Assembly: GCA_002430835.1 (NCBI GenBank)
Contig: DJDA01000014.1
Location: 1 to 17,628, forward strand
Origin: Brevundimonas sp. UBA5936
Lineage (GTDB): Bacteria; Pseudomonadota; Alphaproteobacteria; Caulobacterales; Caulobacteraceae
Length of the DNA: 17,628 nt
Direction: 5' to 3'
Shown: piece by piece, positions 6,994-13,929 of the stretch
Layout of the letters: the number at the start of each line of letters is the position of its first letter
How positions within the stretch are numbered: position 1 is the stretch's first letter
The notes under the pieces: generated by a model
What the model was told of the DNA's origin: nothing
Database searches by the model: none
What the model saw: the letters and a program-made list of their open reading frames with translations, nothing else
Translations under genes and position numbers: made by a program

Positions 6994-7496
6994 CAGGCGT
7001 TGCCCACGGTCTCGAACAGGCAGGCGTCGATGGCCTCCTTCGGCTTCTTGGAACCGCGCACCATGAAGTCGAAGGCCGGATAATAACGGTCGGCCGCCTC
7101 GACCGCCGCGTCGATCATGGACGCGGCCTGGGCCAGGGTCGGGCGCTCGGTGTGCGGCAGGGCCAGGGCGTGGCGGAAGACGATCTCCCCCTCATCCGGC
7201 CAGATCTCGAAATGGCCCAGCCAGGTGCGCTGATTGATCATCGACACCAGTTCATAGGCCGCCGCGCGTCGCGTCTTGGCCACCCGCAGGTCCAGCGCCA
7301 GGCACAGCTGAAGGCAGTCGCCCTCGGGCCGCCAGGCGAACCACAGCTCATAGTCCTTCCAGTCGCCGGCCAGGGCGAAGGCCAGATCGCCCTCGTCCGT
7401 GCGGTCGAACGGCAGGTTCTCCGCCGTCAGGACGTGTTCGACCACATCCAGCGGATCAAAGGGCAGGTCGACCTCTTCGGGTCTCACAGCATCCAT
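6993..7496 (-). CDS. YbjN-domain protein
   Basis: A 167-residue soluble protein of the YbjN family, a type III secretion chaperone-like fold with poorly defined function; E. coli YbjN is linked to stress and motility phenotypes. Visible features: an acidic N-terminus (PEEVDLPFDPLDVVEHVLTA), FALAGDWKDYELWFAWRPEG with the aromatic cluster usual for the family, RAAAYELVSMINQRTWLGHF, and WPDEGEIVFRHALALPH. It lies between the ubiK-like gene and proC on the same strand and shares a TGATG overlap with proC, so the three probably form an operon. The start ATG at 7494-7496 has a GAAGAAG stretch upstream. Naming is by family resemblance only; no function is inferred from context. Confidence 0.85.
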   Translation of the reverse strand: MDAVRPEEVDLPFDPLDVVEHVLTAENLPFDRTDEGDLAFALAGDWKDYELWFAWRPEGDCLQLCLALDLRVAKTRRAAAYELVSMINQRTWLGHFEIWPDEGEIVFRHALALPHTERPTLAQAASMIDAAVEAADRYYPAFDFMVRGSKKPKEAIDACLFETVGNA

Positions 7497-7590
7497 CAGG
7501 CGTTCAACTTCTTCAGCAGCGACGGCGACTCAGATGAGCGCCTTTGAAGACGGTAGGCGTGTTCGCAGATTCGGCTCAACCGGCTGAATC
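7497..7590 (-). promoter_or_regulatory. Cluster of three GANTC sites upstream of the ybjN-like gene
   Basis: The 79-base gap between the ubiK-like stop and the ybjN-like start, with the last codons of the former, holds GACTC (7527-7531), GATTC (7568-7572) and GAATC (7586-7590). GANTC is the target of the cell-cycle methyltransferase CcrM in Caulobacterales, and it is infrequent in GC-rich DNA. No convincing -35/-10 pair is visible, so a methylation-dependent (GcrA-type) promoter is only a suggestion. Confidence 0.4.
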
Positions 7591-7863
7591 CGGGCTTGAA
7601 GCGGCGTCTGTGGACGATCCCTTGGCGGCCTTCTTCGGAGCCGGAGCCGCAGCCTTCAGCGCCGTGATCTCGGCGCGCAGGGCGGCGATCTCGTCCTTCA
7701 GCACGTCGAACTCGTCGCGACGGACCAGATCCATTTCAGCGACGAAGCGGTCAGCCTGGGCGCGCCAGGCGGCCTTGGCCTCTTCACCTGCGGCCTGGGC
7801 CAGACCCATGGCGCCGGTGGTCAGCTTGGCGAACTCATCAAGGAGGGGATTGCGCGTCTGCAT
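7576..7863 (-). CDS. UbiK-family (BMFP/YqiC) accessory factor
   Basis: A 95-residue protein with the layout of the membrane fusogenic (BMFP) family. The N-terminal amphipathic part is MQTRNPLLDEFAKLTTGAMG, then an Ala/Glu/Lys-rich helix. A coiled coil follows at about 43-71, containing VRRDEFDVLKDEIAALRAE, and the tail is low-complexity Ala/Pro/Lys/Ser. In E. coli UbiK helps ubiquinone synthesis through contact with UbiJ and membrane lipid; the role here is inferred from family. The start at 7863 is chosen because AGAGG lies five bases upstream and family members begin with this N-R-x-L-D-E-F-A-K pattern; an in-frame ATG at 7935 would add unrelated residues. Divergent from lgt, an arrangement I recall from other alphaproteobacteria. 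Confidence 0.88.
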   Translation of the reverse strand: MQTRNPLLDEFAKLTTGAMGLAQAAGEEAKAAWRAQADRFVAEMDLVRRDEFDVLKDEIAALRAEITALKAAAPAPKKAAKGSSTDAASSPDSAG

Positions 7864-8040
7864 GGCGGCCTCTTGAGAACTCCCGGACCATCGGTCCGAA
7901 ACGTGGTTAACGGTGCATTGATTTGGGTAAACCAAACCTTACCTGCCTGCGGCCTATAGACTGCTTCGCGGGAAAAGCGCGCGACGAATGCAGTCCCGCT
8001 TGCTAGACGAGGGACAACTTCTGAAGGCGCAGGAGGCCCC
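7864..8040. promoter_or_regulatory. Divergent promoter region between ubiK-like gene and lgt
   Basis: 177 noncoding bases. CGGACC-ATC-GGTCCG at 7884-7898 is a perfect six-pair palindrome in the ubiK-like leader. TTTGG-gtaaa-CCAAA at 7922-7936 is a second inverted repeat, and GTTAAC at 7906-7911 is AT-rich. CCTATAGA at 7953-7960 could be a -10 element for lgt, but no good -35 is at the right spacing. The ribosome binding site AGGAGG of lgt is at 8031-8036, four bases before its GTG start. Confidence 0.5.
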
Positions 8041-8913
8041 GTGCCCTTTCCCGAATTCGACCCCGTCCTGATCCAGCTCGGCCCCCTGCCCATCCGCTGG
8101 TACGCGCTGGCCTATATCGCCGGCATCGTCCTGGGCTGGTGGTACGCCTCGCGCCTGGCCAAGACGGAGCGCCTGTGGGCGCCGGGCAAGTCGCCGGTCG
8201 GCGGACAGCAACTGGACGACCTGGTGCTGTGGATCACGCTCGGCGTCATCCTGGGCGGCCGCTTCGGCTACGCCCTCTTCTACAAGCCGGAGATGTTCGC
8301 CCAACTATTCACCGGCGACAGCTGGGGCGAGCGACTGGAACTGCTGCAGCTATGGACCGGCGGGATGAGCTTCCACGGCGGCTTCCTGGGCGTGGTCATC
8401 GCCATCGCCCTCTACGCCCGGCGCCAACAGGTGAACCCGCTCAGCCTGGGCGACCTGATCGCCCCGGTCGCGCCTCTGGGTCTGTTCTTCGGCCGCATCG
8501 CCAACTTCATCAACGGCGAGCTGTGGGGCCGCGAGACGACGGTTCCCTGGGCCATCCGCTTCTGCAACGAGCGCATCCAGCAGATGTACGGCTTCTGCCC
8601 CGCCGGCAACGAGCCGCGCCACCCCAGCCAGTTGTATGAGGCGGGGCTGGAGGGCCTGCTGCTGTTCGTCGTCCTGTCGCTGGCGATCTGGAAGTGGCGG
8701 ATGCTGAAGCGTCCGGGCTTCGTCACCGGCCTGTTCCTGCTGGGTTACGGCGTCTGCCGCGCCGCGCTGGAGAACGTGCGCCAGCCCGACGCCGGGCTGG
8801 AGAACCTGCCGCTGGGCCTGACCATGGGCATGATCCTGTCGATCCCGATGATGCTGGTCGGCGCCTGGCTGATCTGGCGGGCGCTGAAGAAGCCGGTCGT
8901 CACGGAGGCGTAA
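8041..8913 (+). CDS. lgt: Prolipoprotein diacylglyceryl transferase
   Basis: A 290-residue polytopic inner-membrane enzyme that moves diacylglyceryl from phosphatidylglycerol to the lipobox cysteine of prolipoproteins, the first step of lipoprotein maturation. The first segment is IRWYALAYIAGIVLGWWYA. The essential residues known in E. coli Lgt have clear counterparts: Tyr25, His112 in GGMSFHGGFLG, Arg152, Asn155 and Gly163 in GRIANFINGELWGRE, and Arg240 and Glu244 in VCRAALENVRQPD. HPSQLYEA at 194-201 is also conserved. Length is typical. The start is GTG with a strong AGGAGG four bases upstream. It leads a plus-strand operon with the MidA-like gene seven bases downstream. Confidence 0.98.
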   Translation: MPFPEFDPVLIQLGPLPIRWYALAYIAGIVLGWWYASRLAKTERLWAPGKSPVGGQQLDDLVLWITLGVILGGRFGYALFYKPEMFAQLFTGDSWGERLELLQLWTGGMSFHGGFLGVVIAIALYARRQQVNPLSLGDLIAPVAPLGLFFGRIANFINGELWGRETTVPWAIRFCNERIQQMYGFCPAGNEPRHPSQLYEAGLEGLLLFVVLSLAIWKWRMLKRPGFVTGLFLLGYGVCRAALENVRQPDAGLENLPLGLTMGMILSIPMMLVGAWLIWRALKKPVVTEA

Positions 8914-8920
8914 GACCATC

Positions 8921-9994
8921 ATGGCGGAGACGCTCAAGGACCGGCTGGTCCGCGAGATCGTGCTGACCGGGCCGATGACGGTGGCGGACTACGTCACCCG
9001 CTGCCTGCACGACCCCAGGGGCGGCTATTACGCCACCCGCCCCGCGCTGGGCGAAGGCGGCGACTTCATCACCGCCCCGTTGATCAGCCAGATGTTCGGC
9101 GAACTGATCGGCCTGTGGGCGGTCGAGACCTGGACCCGTCTGGGCGCGCCCGAGCGCGTGCGGCTGGTCGAGGTCGGGCCGGGCGACGGCACGCTGATGT
9201 CCGACGTGCTGCGCGCGGCGCGGCTGGTCCCCGGCTTCCTGCAGGCGGTTGACCTGATCCTGATCGAGCCCAGCGCGCCGTTGCGCGCCGAACAGGCCCG
9301 ACGCCTGGCCGACGCCGACGCGCATCCGCGCTGGCTCAGCGCCCTGAACAAGGTCGAGACGGACGCCCCGGTCATCCTGATCGCCAATGAAGTGCTGGAC
9401 TGCCTGCCCGCGCGCCAATTCATCAAGACCGAAGGCGGCTGGGCCGAGCGCCGCATCGGCGTCACCGACGACAATGAACTGACCTTCGGCCTGACCGCCA
9501 TCGCCGACGGCTTCGAGACGCCCGGCTTTGAGGTCGAACCGGGTCAGATCATGGAGATTTCCGAACAGCAGGCCGCCTTCGGCCGCGATCTGGCCAGCCT
9601 GATCCGCGCCGCCTCCGGCGCCGCCCTGCTGATCGACTACGGCCGCAGCAAGCCCGAGGCGGGCGACACCCTGCAGGCCCTGCGGCGGCACCAGAAGGTC
9701 GATCCCCTGTCGACGCCGGGCGAGGCCGACCTGACGCAATGGGCCGACTTCCCCCTGGTGCTCGAAGCCGCCGTGCGCGGCGGGGCCGACGTCACCGGCT
9801 GCGTCGGCCAGGGCGCCTTCCTCAAGGCGCTGGGGATCGAAGCCCGCGCCCAGCGGTTGATGCAGGGACGCCCCGAGGCCGCCCCGGTCATCCAGCGCCA
9901 GCTGGACCGCCTGACCGCGCCGGACCAGATGGGCGAACTGTTCAAGGCGGCGGCGATCTTCTCGCCGCGTTCGCTGGCCCTGCCGGGCTTCTGA
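8921..9994 (+). CDS. SAM-dependent methyltransferase, MidA/NDUFAF7 family (DUF185)
   Basis: A 357-residue protein of the MidA/NDUFAF7 family. In eukaryotes NDUFAF7 dimethylates an arginine of the complex I subunit NDUFS2; bacterial members are thought to act similarly, but this is not shown. The family opening is MTVADYVTRCLHDPRGGYYA (19-38), then GEGGDFITAPLISQMFGEL (45-63). The SAM-binding motif I is LVEVGPGDGTLMSDVLRAA (83-101), then IANEVLDCLPARQF (154-167), and ALLIDYG in the C-terminal half. The length fits. It lies seven bases after lgt, with GGAGG of the lgt 3' end as a possible ribosome binding site. It is probably cytoplasmic. Family assignment is firm, substrate is inferred. Confidence 0.92.
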   Translation: MAETLKDRLVREIVLTGPMTVADYVTRCLHDPRGGYYATRPALGEGGDFITAPLISQMFGELIGLWAVETWTRLGAPERVRLVEVGPGDGTLMSDVLRAARLVPGFLQAVDLILIEPSAPLRAEQARRLADADAHPRWLSALNKVETDAPVILIANEVLDCLPARQFIKTEGGWAERRIGVTDDNELTFGLTAIADGFETPGFEVEPGQIMEISEQQAAFGRDLASLIRAASGAALLIDYGRSKPEAGDTLQALRRHQKVDPLSTPGEADLTQWADFPLVLEAAVRGGADVTGCVGQGAFLKALGIEARAQRLMQGRPEAAPVIQRQLDRLTAPDQMGELFKAAAIFSPRSLALPGF

Positions 9995-10028
9995 CGCGGC
10001 CCGCCCGATGATGGAGCCTGATGCGGCC

Positions 10029-10277
10029 ATGACCTTCACCGACCATGAGCGCCAGATCCTGCTGGCGACCAAGGGCGTCGGCCCCAAGGTGATCCAGCGA
10101 CTGGAGGAGCTGGGCGTCGGCGGCTTCGCCCGTCTGGCCCAGGCGGATGCGGCCGTCGTCTGCGCCGGAGCCGCCGCCAGCGTCGGCTCGACTTGCTGGA
10201 AGAACAGCCCCCAGGCGCGCAAGGCCGTTCAGGCCGCCATCGACGCCGCCCGTTTCGAACTGGAGGCCGCCGCATGA
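10029..10277 (+). CDS. Small helix-hairpin-helix protein of unknown function
   Basis: An 82-residue ORF between the MidA-like gene and pgeF. Residues 10-31 contain LLATKGVGPKVIQRLEELGV, a helix-hairpin-helix signature (G-V-G-P-K) as in DNA-binding proteins and Cdd1-like small proteins. The rest is Ala-rich, with two Cys close to Trp (Ser-Thr-Cys-Trp-Lys) and a C-terminal helix ARKAVQAAIDAARFELEAAA. No catalytic domain is visible. ATG 10029 is preferred because the HhH helix follows directly and GGAG (10013-10016) is upstream, though at a long 12-base spacing; in-frame ATGs at 10008 and 10011 are possible. Its stop overlaps the pgeF start (ATGA), so the two are translated together. DNA binding is inferred from the motif only. 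Confidence 0.8.
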   Translation: MTFTDHERQILLATKGVGPKVIQRLEELGVGGFARLAQADAAVVCAGAAASVGSTCWKNSPQARKAVQAAIDAARFELEAAA

Positions 10278-11044
10278 GCCTGAACCCGATCACCCATCCG
10301 CTGCTGACCAGGGCCGGGGTGCGCCACGGCTTCTTCACTCGCGCGGGCGGCGTATCGGACGGCATCTACGCCGGACTGAACGCCGGCGTCGGCTCCAAGG
10401 ACGACCCGGCCCACGTCGCCGAGAACCGCCGCCGCGTCGCCGAATGGATGGGCGGCGCCGCCGACGACCTGTGCGGCTGCTATCAGGTCCACTCCGCCGT
10501 CGCCCGCGTGGCCGAAAGCGGCTGGGCCGGCGAACGCCCCGAAGGCGACGCCGTGGTTGCGGGCGTGAAGGGGCCGGTGCTGACTGTCCTGACCGCCGAC
10601 TGCGCGCCCGTGCTGTTCGCCGACGCCGAGGCGGGCGTGGTCGGCGCCGCCCACGCGGGCTGGAAGGGCGCTCTTGGCGGGGTCATCCACTCGACCGTCG
10701 CGGCCATGCAGGCCCTGGGCGCCGAGCCGTCGCGCATCGTCGCCGTCGTCGGCCCCTGCATCGCTCAAGGCTCATACGAAGTCGGCGCCGACTATCAGGA
10801 CCGCTTCGCCCACCACGACCCCGGCAGCGAACGCTTCTTCGCCGCCGGCGCGACGGACGACAAACGCCAGTTCGACCTGCCCGGCTTCGTCCTTTGGCGG
10901 CTGGAGCAGGCCGGCGTCGGCGAGGCCGCCTGGACCGGCGACGACACGCGCGCAGATGCGGCGCGTTTCTACTCCAACCGCCGCGCCTATCTGGCGGGCG
11001 AACCGGACTTTGGGCGGTTGATCTCAGCAATCACCCTCACCTGA
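10274..11044 (+). CDS. pgeF: Peptidoglycan editing factor PgeF (YfiH, laccase-domain family)
   Basis: A 256-residue member of the YfiH/DUF152 family. E. coli PgeF hydrolyses mis-incorporated residues (L-Ser in place of L-Ala) in UDP-MurNAc dipeptide, keeping peptidoglycan stems correct; relatives were earlier called polyphenol oxidases. Signatures: RHGFFTRAGGVSDGIYAGLN (18-37), metal ligands His73 in YQVHSA, Cys110 in LTADCAPVLF and His127 in GAAHAGWKGALGG, and GPCIAQGSYEVG (160-171). The C-terminal FYSNRRAYLAG is close to the usual F-S-x-R-R. The start at 10274 overlaps the previous stop by four bases (ATGA); an in-frame ATG at 10193 would reach back into the upstream gene. A hairpin of composite element 2 begins within two bases of the stop. 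Confidence 0.95.
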   Translation: MSLNPITHPLLTRAGVRHGFFTRAGGVSDGIYAGLNAGVGSKDDPAHVAENRRRVAEWMGGAADDLCGCYQVHSAVARVAESGWAGERPEGDAVVAGVKGPVLTVLTADCAPVLFADAEAGVVGAAHAGWKGALGGVIHSTVAAMQALGAEPSRIVAVVGPCIAQGSYEVGADYQDRFAHHDPGSERFFAAGATDDKRQFDLPGFVLWRLEQAGVGEAAWTGDDTRADAARFYSNRRAYLAGEPDFGRLISAITLT

Positions 11045-11228
11045 CCCTTCTCCCCTTGTGGGAGAAGGTGGGCGTCCTCGGGCTTGTCCCGGGGGCGCTC
11101 GGATGAGGGGTGTCTGCGCGACATCAAAAAATTAGCGAGGACGGCGACACGCGCATCCGGATACCAGGGCGATCACACCCCTCATCCGTCAGGCTCCGCC
11201 TGCCACCTTCTCCCTCAAGGGGAGAAGG
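11045..11228. repeat. Composite palindromic intergenic element 2 (paired inverted hairpins)
   Basis: It fills the gap between the convergent pgeF and lpxC. The two outer hairpins have the same nine-pair stem, CCTTCTCCC/GGGAGAAGG: 11046-11068 (loop CTTGT) and 11206-11228 (loop TCAAG). A perfect 14-base inverted repeat, CGGATGAGGGGTGT at 11100-11113 against 11175-11188, lies inside, around a 61-base spacer with an AT-rich tract (ATCAAAAAATTAG). The right half adds CAGGC-tcc-GCCTG at 11190-11202. The plan matches the element at 2324-2515: outer pyrimidine-rich hairpin, then an inner arm with CCCTCAYCC, in head-to-head copies. Units of this look (CCCTCATCCG...CCTTCTCCC) recur in many alphaproteobacterial genomes, from general knowledge. 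Confidence 0.85.
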
Positions 11229-11234
11229 AAGCGG

Positions 11235-12134
11235 TCAGCCCGCCATCGCCATGTCGGGGACGCGGGTGGTTTCGCGCCAGGCGTCGGGCTGGGCCAGCAG
11301 GGCGCGGACCAGCTTGTTGTTCAGGGCGTGGCCCGCCTTGACGCCTTCGTAGCGGCCCAGCAGCGGCGCGCCGAGGACATACAGGTCGCCGATGGCGTCC
11401 AGCGCCTTGTGGCGCACGAACTCGCGCTCCATGCGCAGGCCGCCGGGGTTCAGGATCTGGTCGCCGTCGATGACCACGGCGTTCTCCAGCGAGCCGCCGC
11501 GGGCCAGACCGGCCTGGCGCAGGGCCTCGACCTCATGGGCGAAGCCGAAGGTGCGGGCCGCCATGATGTCCGAGCGGAAGGTCGCCTCGTCCACCACGAA
11601 ATCCACCACCTGATTGCCGATGACCGGCGTGGGGAAGTCGATCTCGAAGCGCATCTCATAGCGGTCGCAGGGCTTAAGGACGGCGGACTTGTCGCCCTCC
11701 TCCACCCGGATCGGCTTCAGGATCTCGATATAGGTCTGGGGCGCTTCCTGGCGGCGGAAACCCGCGCGATCCAGCAGTTGCACGAACTGCAGCGCCGAAC
11801 CGTCCAGGATCGGCAGTTCCGGCCCGTCCACCTCGATCACGGCGTTGGAGACGCCCAAGGCGGCCAGGGCGGCCATCAGGTGCTCAATCGTCGACAGGCG
11901 CACGCCCGCCGCGTTCTCGATCATGGTGTTCAGGCGCGCGTCCACGACCGCCTCGCCCGAGACGGGGATGCGGTTGTCGCGGTCGGTGACGTCCGTGCGC
12001 ACGAAGACGATGCCGTGGCCGGGCGCAGCCGGGCGCACGACCAGACGCACGCGGCGGCCGGTGTGCACGCCGACGCCGGCGCAGATGGCCGGGGCGACGA
12101 TGGTCTGTTCGTACTGGTCGTTGCGGACCGTCAC
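11235..12134 (-). CDS. lpxC: UDP-3-O-acyl-N-acetylglucosamine deacetylase
   Basis: A 299-residue zinc enzyme that catalyses the committed step of lipid A synthesis in the cytoplasm. The N-terminal QTIVAPAICAGVGVHTGRRV (10-29) is typical, with GVGVHTG close to the E. coli G-x-G-x-H-x-G motif. The zinc ligands are His85 in STIEHLMAALAALG, and His242 and Asp246 in EFVRHKALDAIGDLYVLG; the catalytic His269 is in VKAGHALNN. DGPELPILDGSALQFV (103-118) is also conserved. Length is usual. The start is GTG with AGAGAG upstream. It lies downstream of ftsZ on the same strand at the end of the dcw cluster, though a terminator separates them, so it is likely expressed from its own promoter. LpxC is normally essential. 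Confidence 0.97.
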   Translation of the reverse strand: MTVRNDQYEQTIVAPAICAGVGVHTGRRVRLVVRPAAPGHGIVFVRTDVTDRDNRIPVSGEAVVDARLNTMIENAAGVRLSTIEHLMAALAALGVSNAVIEVDGPELPILDGSALQFVQLLDRAGFRRQEAPQTYIEILKPIRVEEGDKSAVLKPCDRYEMRFEIDFPTPVIGNQVVDFVVDEATFRSDIMAARTFGFAHEVEALRQAGLARGGSLENAVVIDGDQILNPGGLRMEREFVRHKALDAIGDLYVLGAPLLGRYEGVKAGHALNNKLVRALLAQPDAWRETTRVPDMAMAG

Positions 12135-12283
12135 TCGGAAACTCTCTGTTGCGCGACCCGCCCCAAACGGGACGGTCTTCGCCTCACCTGTCGTTTACGC
12201 CTCGGGGCTCAAGCCCGAAATGAAAGTCGGGTTTCGGATTGTTTCGGTTCGACGACACATTCCAGCCTCGGCGCCCACATGTG
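12135..12283 (-). promoter_or_regulatory. lpxC leader with several hairpins
   Basis: About 150 noncoding bases between the ftsZ terminator and the lpxC start. On the transcribed (minus) strand CCCGA (+ strand 12227-12231) can pair with TCGGG (12214-12218), and GGGC (12213-12216) can pair with GCCC (12205-12208). The two stems share bases and exclude each other. Nearer the start, CCGTCCC-gttt-GGGGCGG (12158-12175) is a seven-pair hairpin ending 24 bases before the GTG. No clear -35/-10 was recognised. Any regulatory role is inferred. Confidence 0.4.
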
Positions 12284-12312
12284 AAAACGCCCCGGAGGTC
12301 GGCTCCAGGGCG
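12284..12312 (-). terminator. Rho-independent terminator after ftsZ
   Basis: Read on the minus strand, CGCCCTGGAG-CCGAC-CTCCGGGGCG (12312 down to 12288) forms ten pairs with one G-T and a five-base loop. It is followed directly by TTTTC. It begins 27 bases after the ftsZ stop at 12340, the expected position for an intrinsic terminator. It separates ftsZ from lpxC. Confidence 0.8.
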
Positions 12313-12339
12313 CTTCATTTTCAGGACTTTTTGGGTCGA

Positions 12340-13929
12340 TCAGTTCGCGAGGCGGCGGAGAAAGGACGGGATCTCCAGGTCGTCATCCTCGGACTGGCCC
12401 ACCTGCGGGTCTTGCTGCTGGGGCTGCATCGCCTGCGTCTGGCGCAACTGCTGGGTCGTGCGGTTCGACGACGGCGGCGGCGCATAGGACTGTTGCTGCT
12501 GCGGCTGCTGGCGCTTGCGGCCGAACAGGCTCCAGCCGCTGCGGCGGTGGTCGCGCTCGTCGTAGAAGGGCTCCTCGGCGGGCTCTTCATGACGGGCGGC
12601 CGGACGTTGGGCTGGTTGCTGCGCCGGTTGCTGACGCTGCGGGGCGCGATCGAAATAGAGGTCGCCCTGTTCCGACGAAGCCGCCGGCTGGGCGCGACCG
12701 GCGCCCTGCTCATATTCCTCGACCCACGGATCGACGATCGGCTCCAGATTGCGCGGCGCGTCGCGGATGACCGGCTCGGGCTTGGCTTCGATCTTCGGCT
12801 CAGGCGCGCGAGCGGCCGGGGCTTCATAGACCGGAGCGGGCACCGGCTGCGGCGCGGCTTCGCGCACCGGGTCGATGCGGACTTCCGGCTGGCGCGGCGC
12901 CGCGTTCGGCAGGCCGCCCGTGCGGCCGAAGCTCTGACCCTGCGGCTCGATCTGCTGGATGACGGCTTCATCCATGCCGGTCGCGACGACCGAGACGCGG
13001 ATCTTGCCGTCCAGCGCCGGGTCAAAGGCCGCGCCGAAGATGATGTTGGCGTCGCCGTCCACTTCGCCGGCGATGGCGTTGGCGGCCTCGTCGACTTCCA
13101 GCAGGGTCATGTCCATGCCGCCGGTGATGTTCACCAGCACGGCCTTGGCGCCCTTCAGGCTGGTCTCGTCCAGCAAGGGGTTGGCGATGGCGTTCTGGGC
13201 CGCCAGCAGGGCGCGGTCGTCGCCCGTGGCCTCGCCCGTACCCATCATGGCCTTGCCCATCTCGCTCATCACGGCGCGGACGTCGGCGAAGTCGAGGTTG
13301 ATCAGGCCCGGCAGGATCATCAGGTCGGTGATCGAGCGGACGCCCGAGTGCAGCACCTGATCCGCCATGCCGAAGGCGTCGGAGAAGGTGGTGCGTTCGT
13401 TGGCGACCCGGAACAGGTTCTGGTTCGGGATGACGATCAGGGTGTCGACGTAGCGCTGCAGCTCGGCCACGCCGGCGTCGGCCAGGCGCATCCGGTGACG
13501 GCCTTCGAAGGTGAAGGGCTTGGTCACCACGCCGACGGTCAGGATGCCGCGATCACGCGCGCATTTGGCGATGACCGGCGCCGCGCCGGTGCCGGTGCCG
13601 CCGCCCATGCCGCAGGTGATGAAGACCATGTGCGCGCCTTCCAGGTGCGCATGGATCTCGTCCGCGCTCTCCTCGGCGGCGTTCATGCCGACTTCGGGGT
13701 GAGCGCCCGCGCCCAACCCTTGCGTGATGGTCTCGCCCAGTTGGATGCGGCGGTCGGTCTTGGCGAAGCTCAAATGCTGGGCGTCGGTGTTGGCGACGAC
13801 GAACTCCACGCCCTCAAGGCCGGAGTCGATCATGTTGTTGACGGCGTTGCCGCCCGCTCCGCCTACGCCGAAGACGACGATGCGGGGCTTCAATTCCGTG
13901 GCTTCCGGCCTGACCAGCGAGAGAGACAT
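12340..13929 (-). CDS. ftsZ: Cell division GTPase FtsZ
   Basis: A 529-residue tubulin-like GTPase that polymerises into the Z ring at midcell. The nucleotide-binding region includes RIVVFGVGGAGGNAVNNMID (16-35), NTDAQHL (47-53), the tubulin signature GGGTGTG at 109-115 and NLDFADV, the T7 synergy loop, at 211-217. The core ends near residue 320. A linker of about 190 residues follows, rich in Pro, Gln, Glu and Arg with several Gln runs, as in long-linker alphaproteobacterial FtsZ. The last 15 residues, DDDLEIPSFLRRLAN, form the conserved tail that binds FtsA and other partners. The ribosome binding site before ATG 13929 is weak. Upstream, where ftsA would normally be adjacent, is a TonB receptor gene instead. 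Confidence 0.98.
   Translation of the reverse strand: MSLSLVRPEATELKPRIVVFGVGGAGGNAVNNMIDSGLEGVEFVVANTDAQHLSFAKTDRRIQLGETITQGLGAGAHPEVGMNAAEESADEIHAHLEGAHMVFITCGMGGGTGTGAAPVIAKCARDRGILTVGVVTKPFTFEGRHRMRLADAGVAELQRYVDTLIVIPNQNLFRVANERTTFSDAFGMADQVLHSGVRSITDLMILPGLINLDFADVRAVMSEMGKAMMGTGEATGDDRALLAAQNAIANPLLDETSLKGAKAVLVNITGGMDMTLLEVDEAANAIAGEVDGDANIIFGAAFDPALDGKIRVSVVATGMDEAVIQQIEPQGQSFGRTGGLPNAAPRQPEVRIDPVREAAPQPVPAPVYEAPAARAPEPKIEAKPEPVIRDAPRNLEPIVDPWVEEYEQGAGRAQPAASSEQGDLYFDRAPQRQQPAQQPAQRPAARHEEPAEEPFYDERDHRRSGWSLFGRKRQQPQQQQSYAPPPSSNRTTQQLRQTQAMQPQQQDPQVGQSEDDDLEIPSFLRRLAN

Noticed and set aside
11101..11160. Possible small RNA or ORF in the spacer of composite element 2
   Set aside because: Short frames here come from the repeat and have no ribosome binding site; the AT-rich tract alone does not support a promoter or RNA gene.
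12288..12312. Terminator acting on a plus-strand gene
   Set aside because: The hairpin is symmetric enough to work both ways, but no plus-strand gene ends near it and the T run is on the ftsZ (minus-strand) side.
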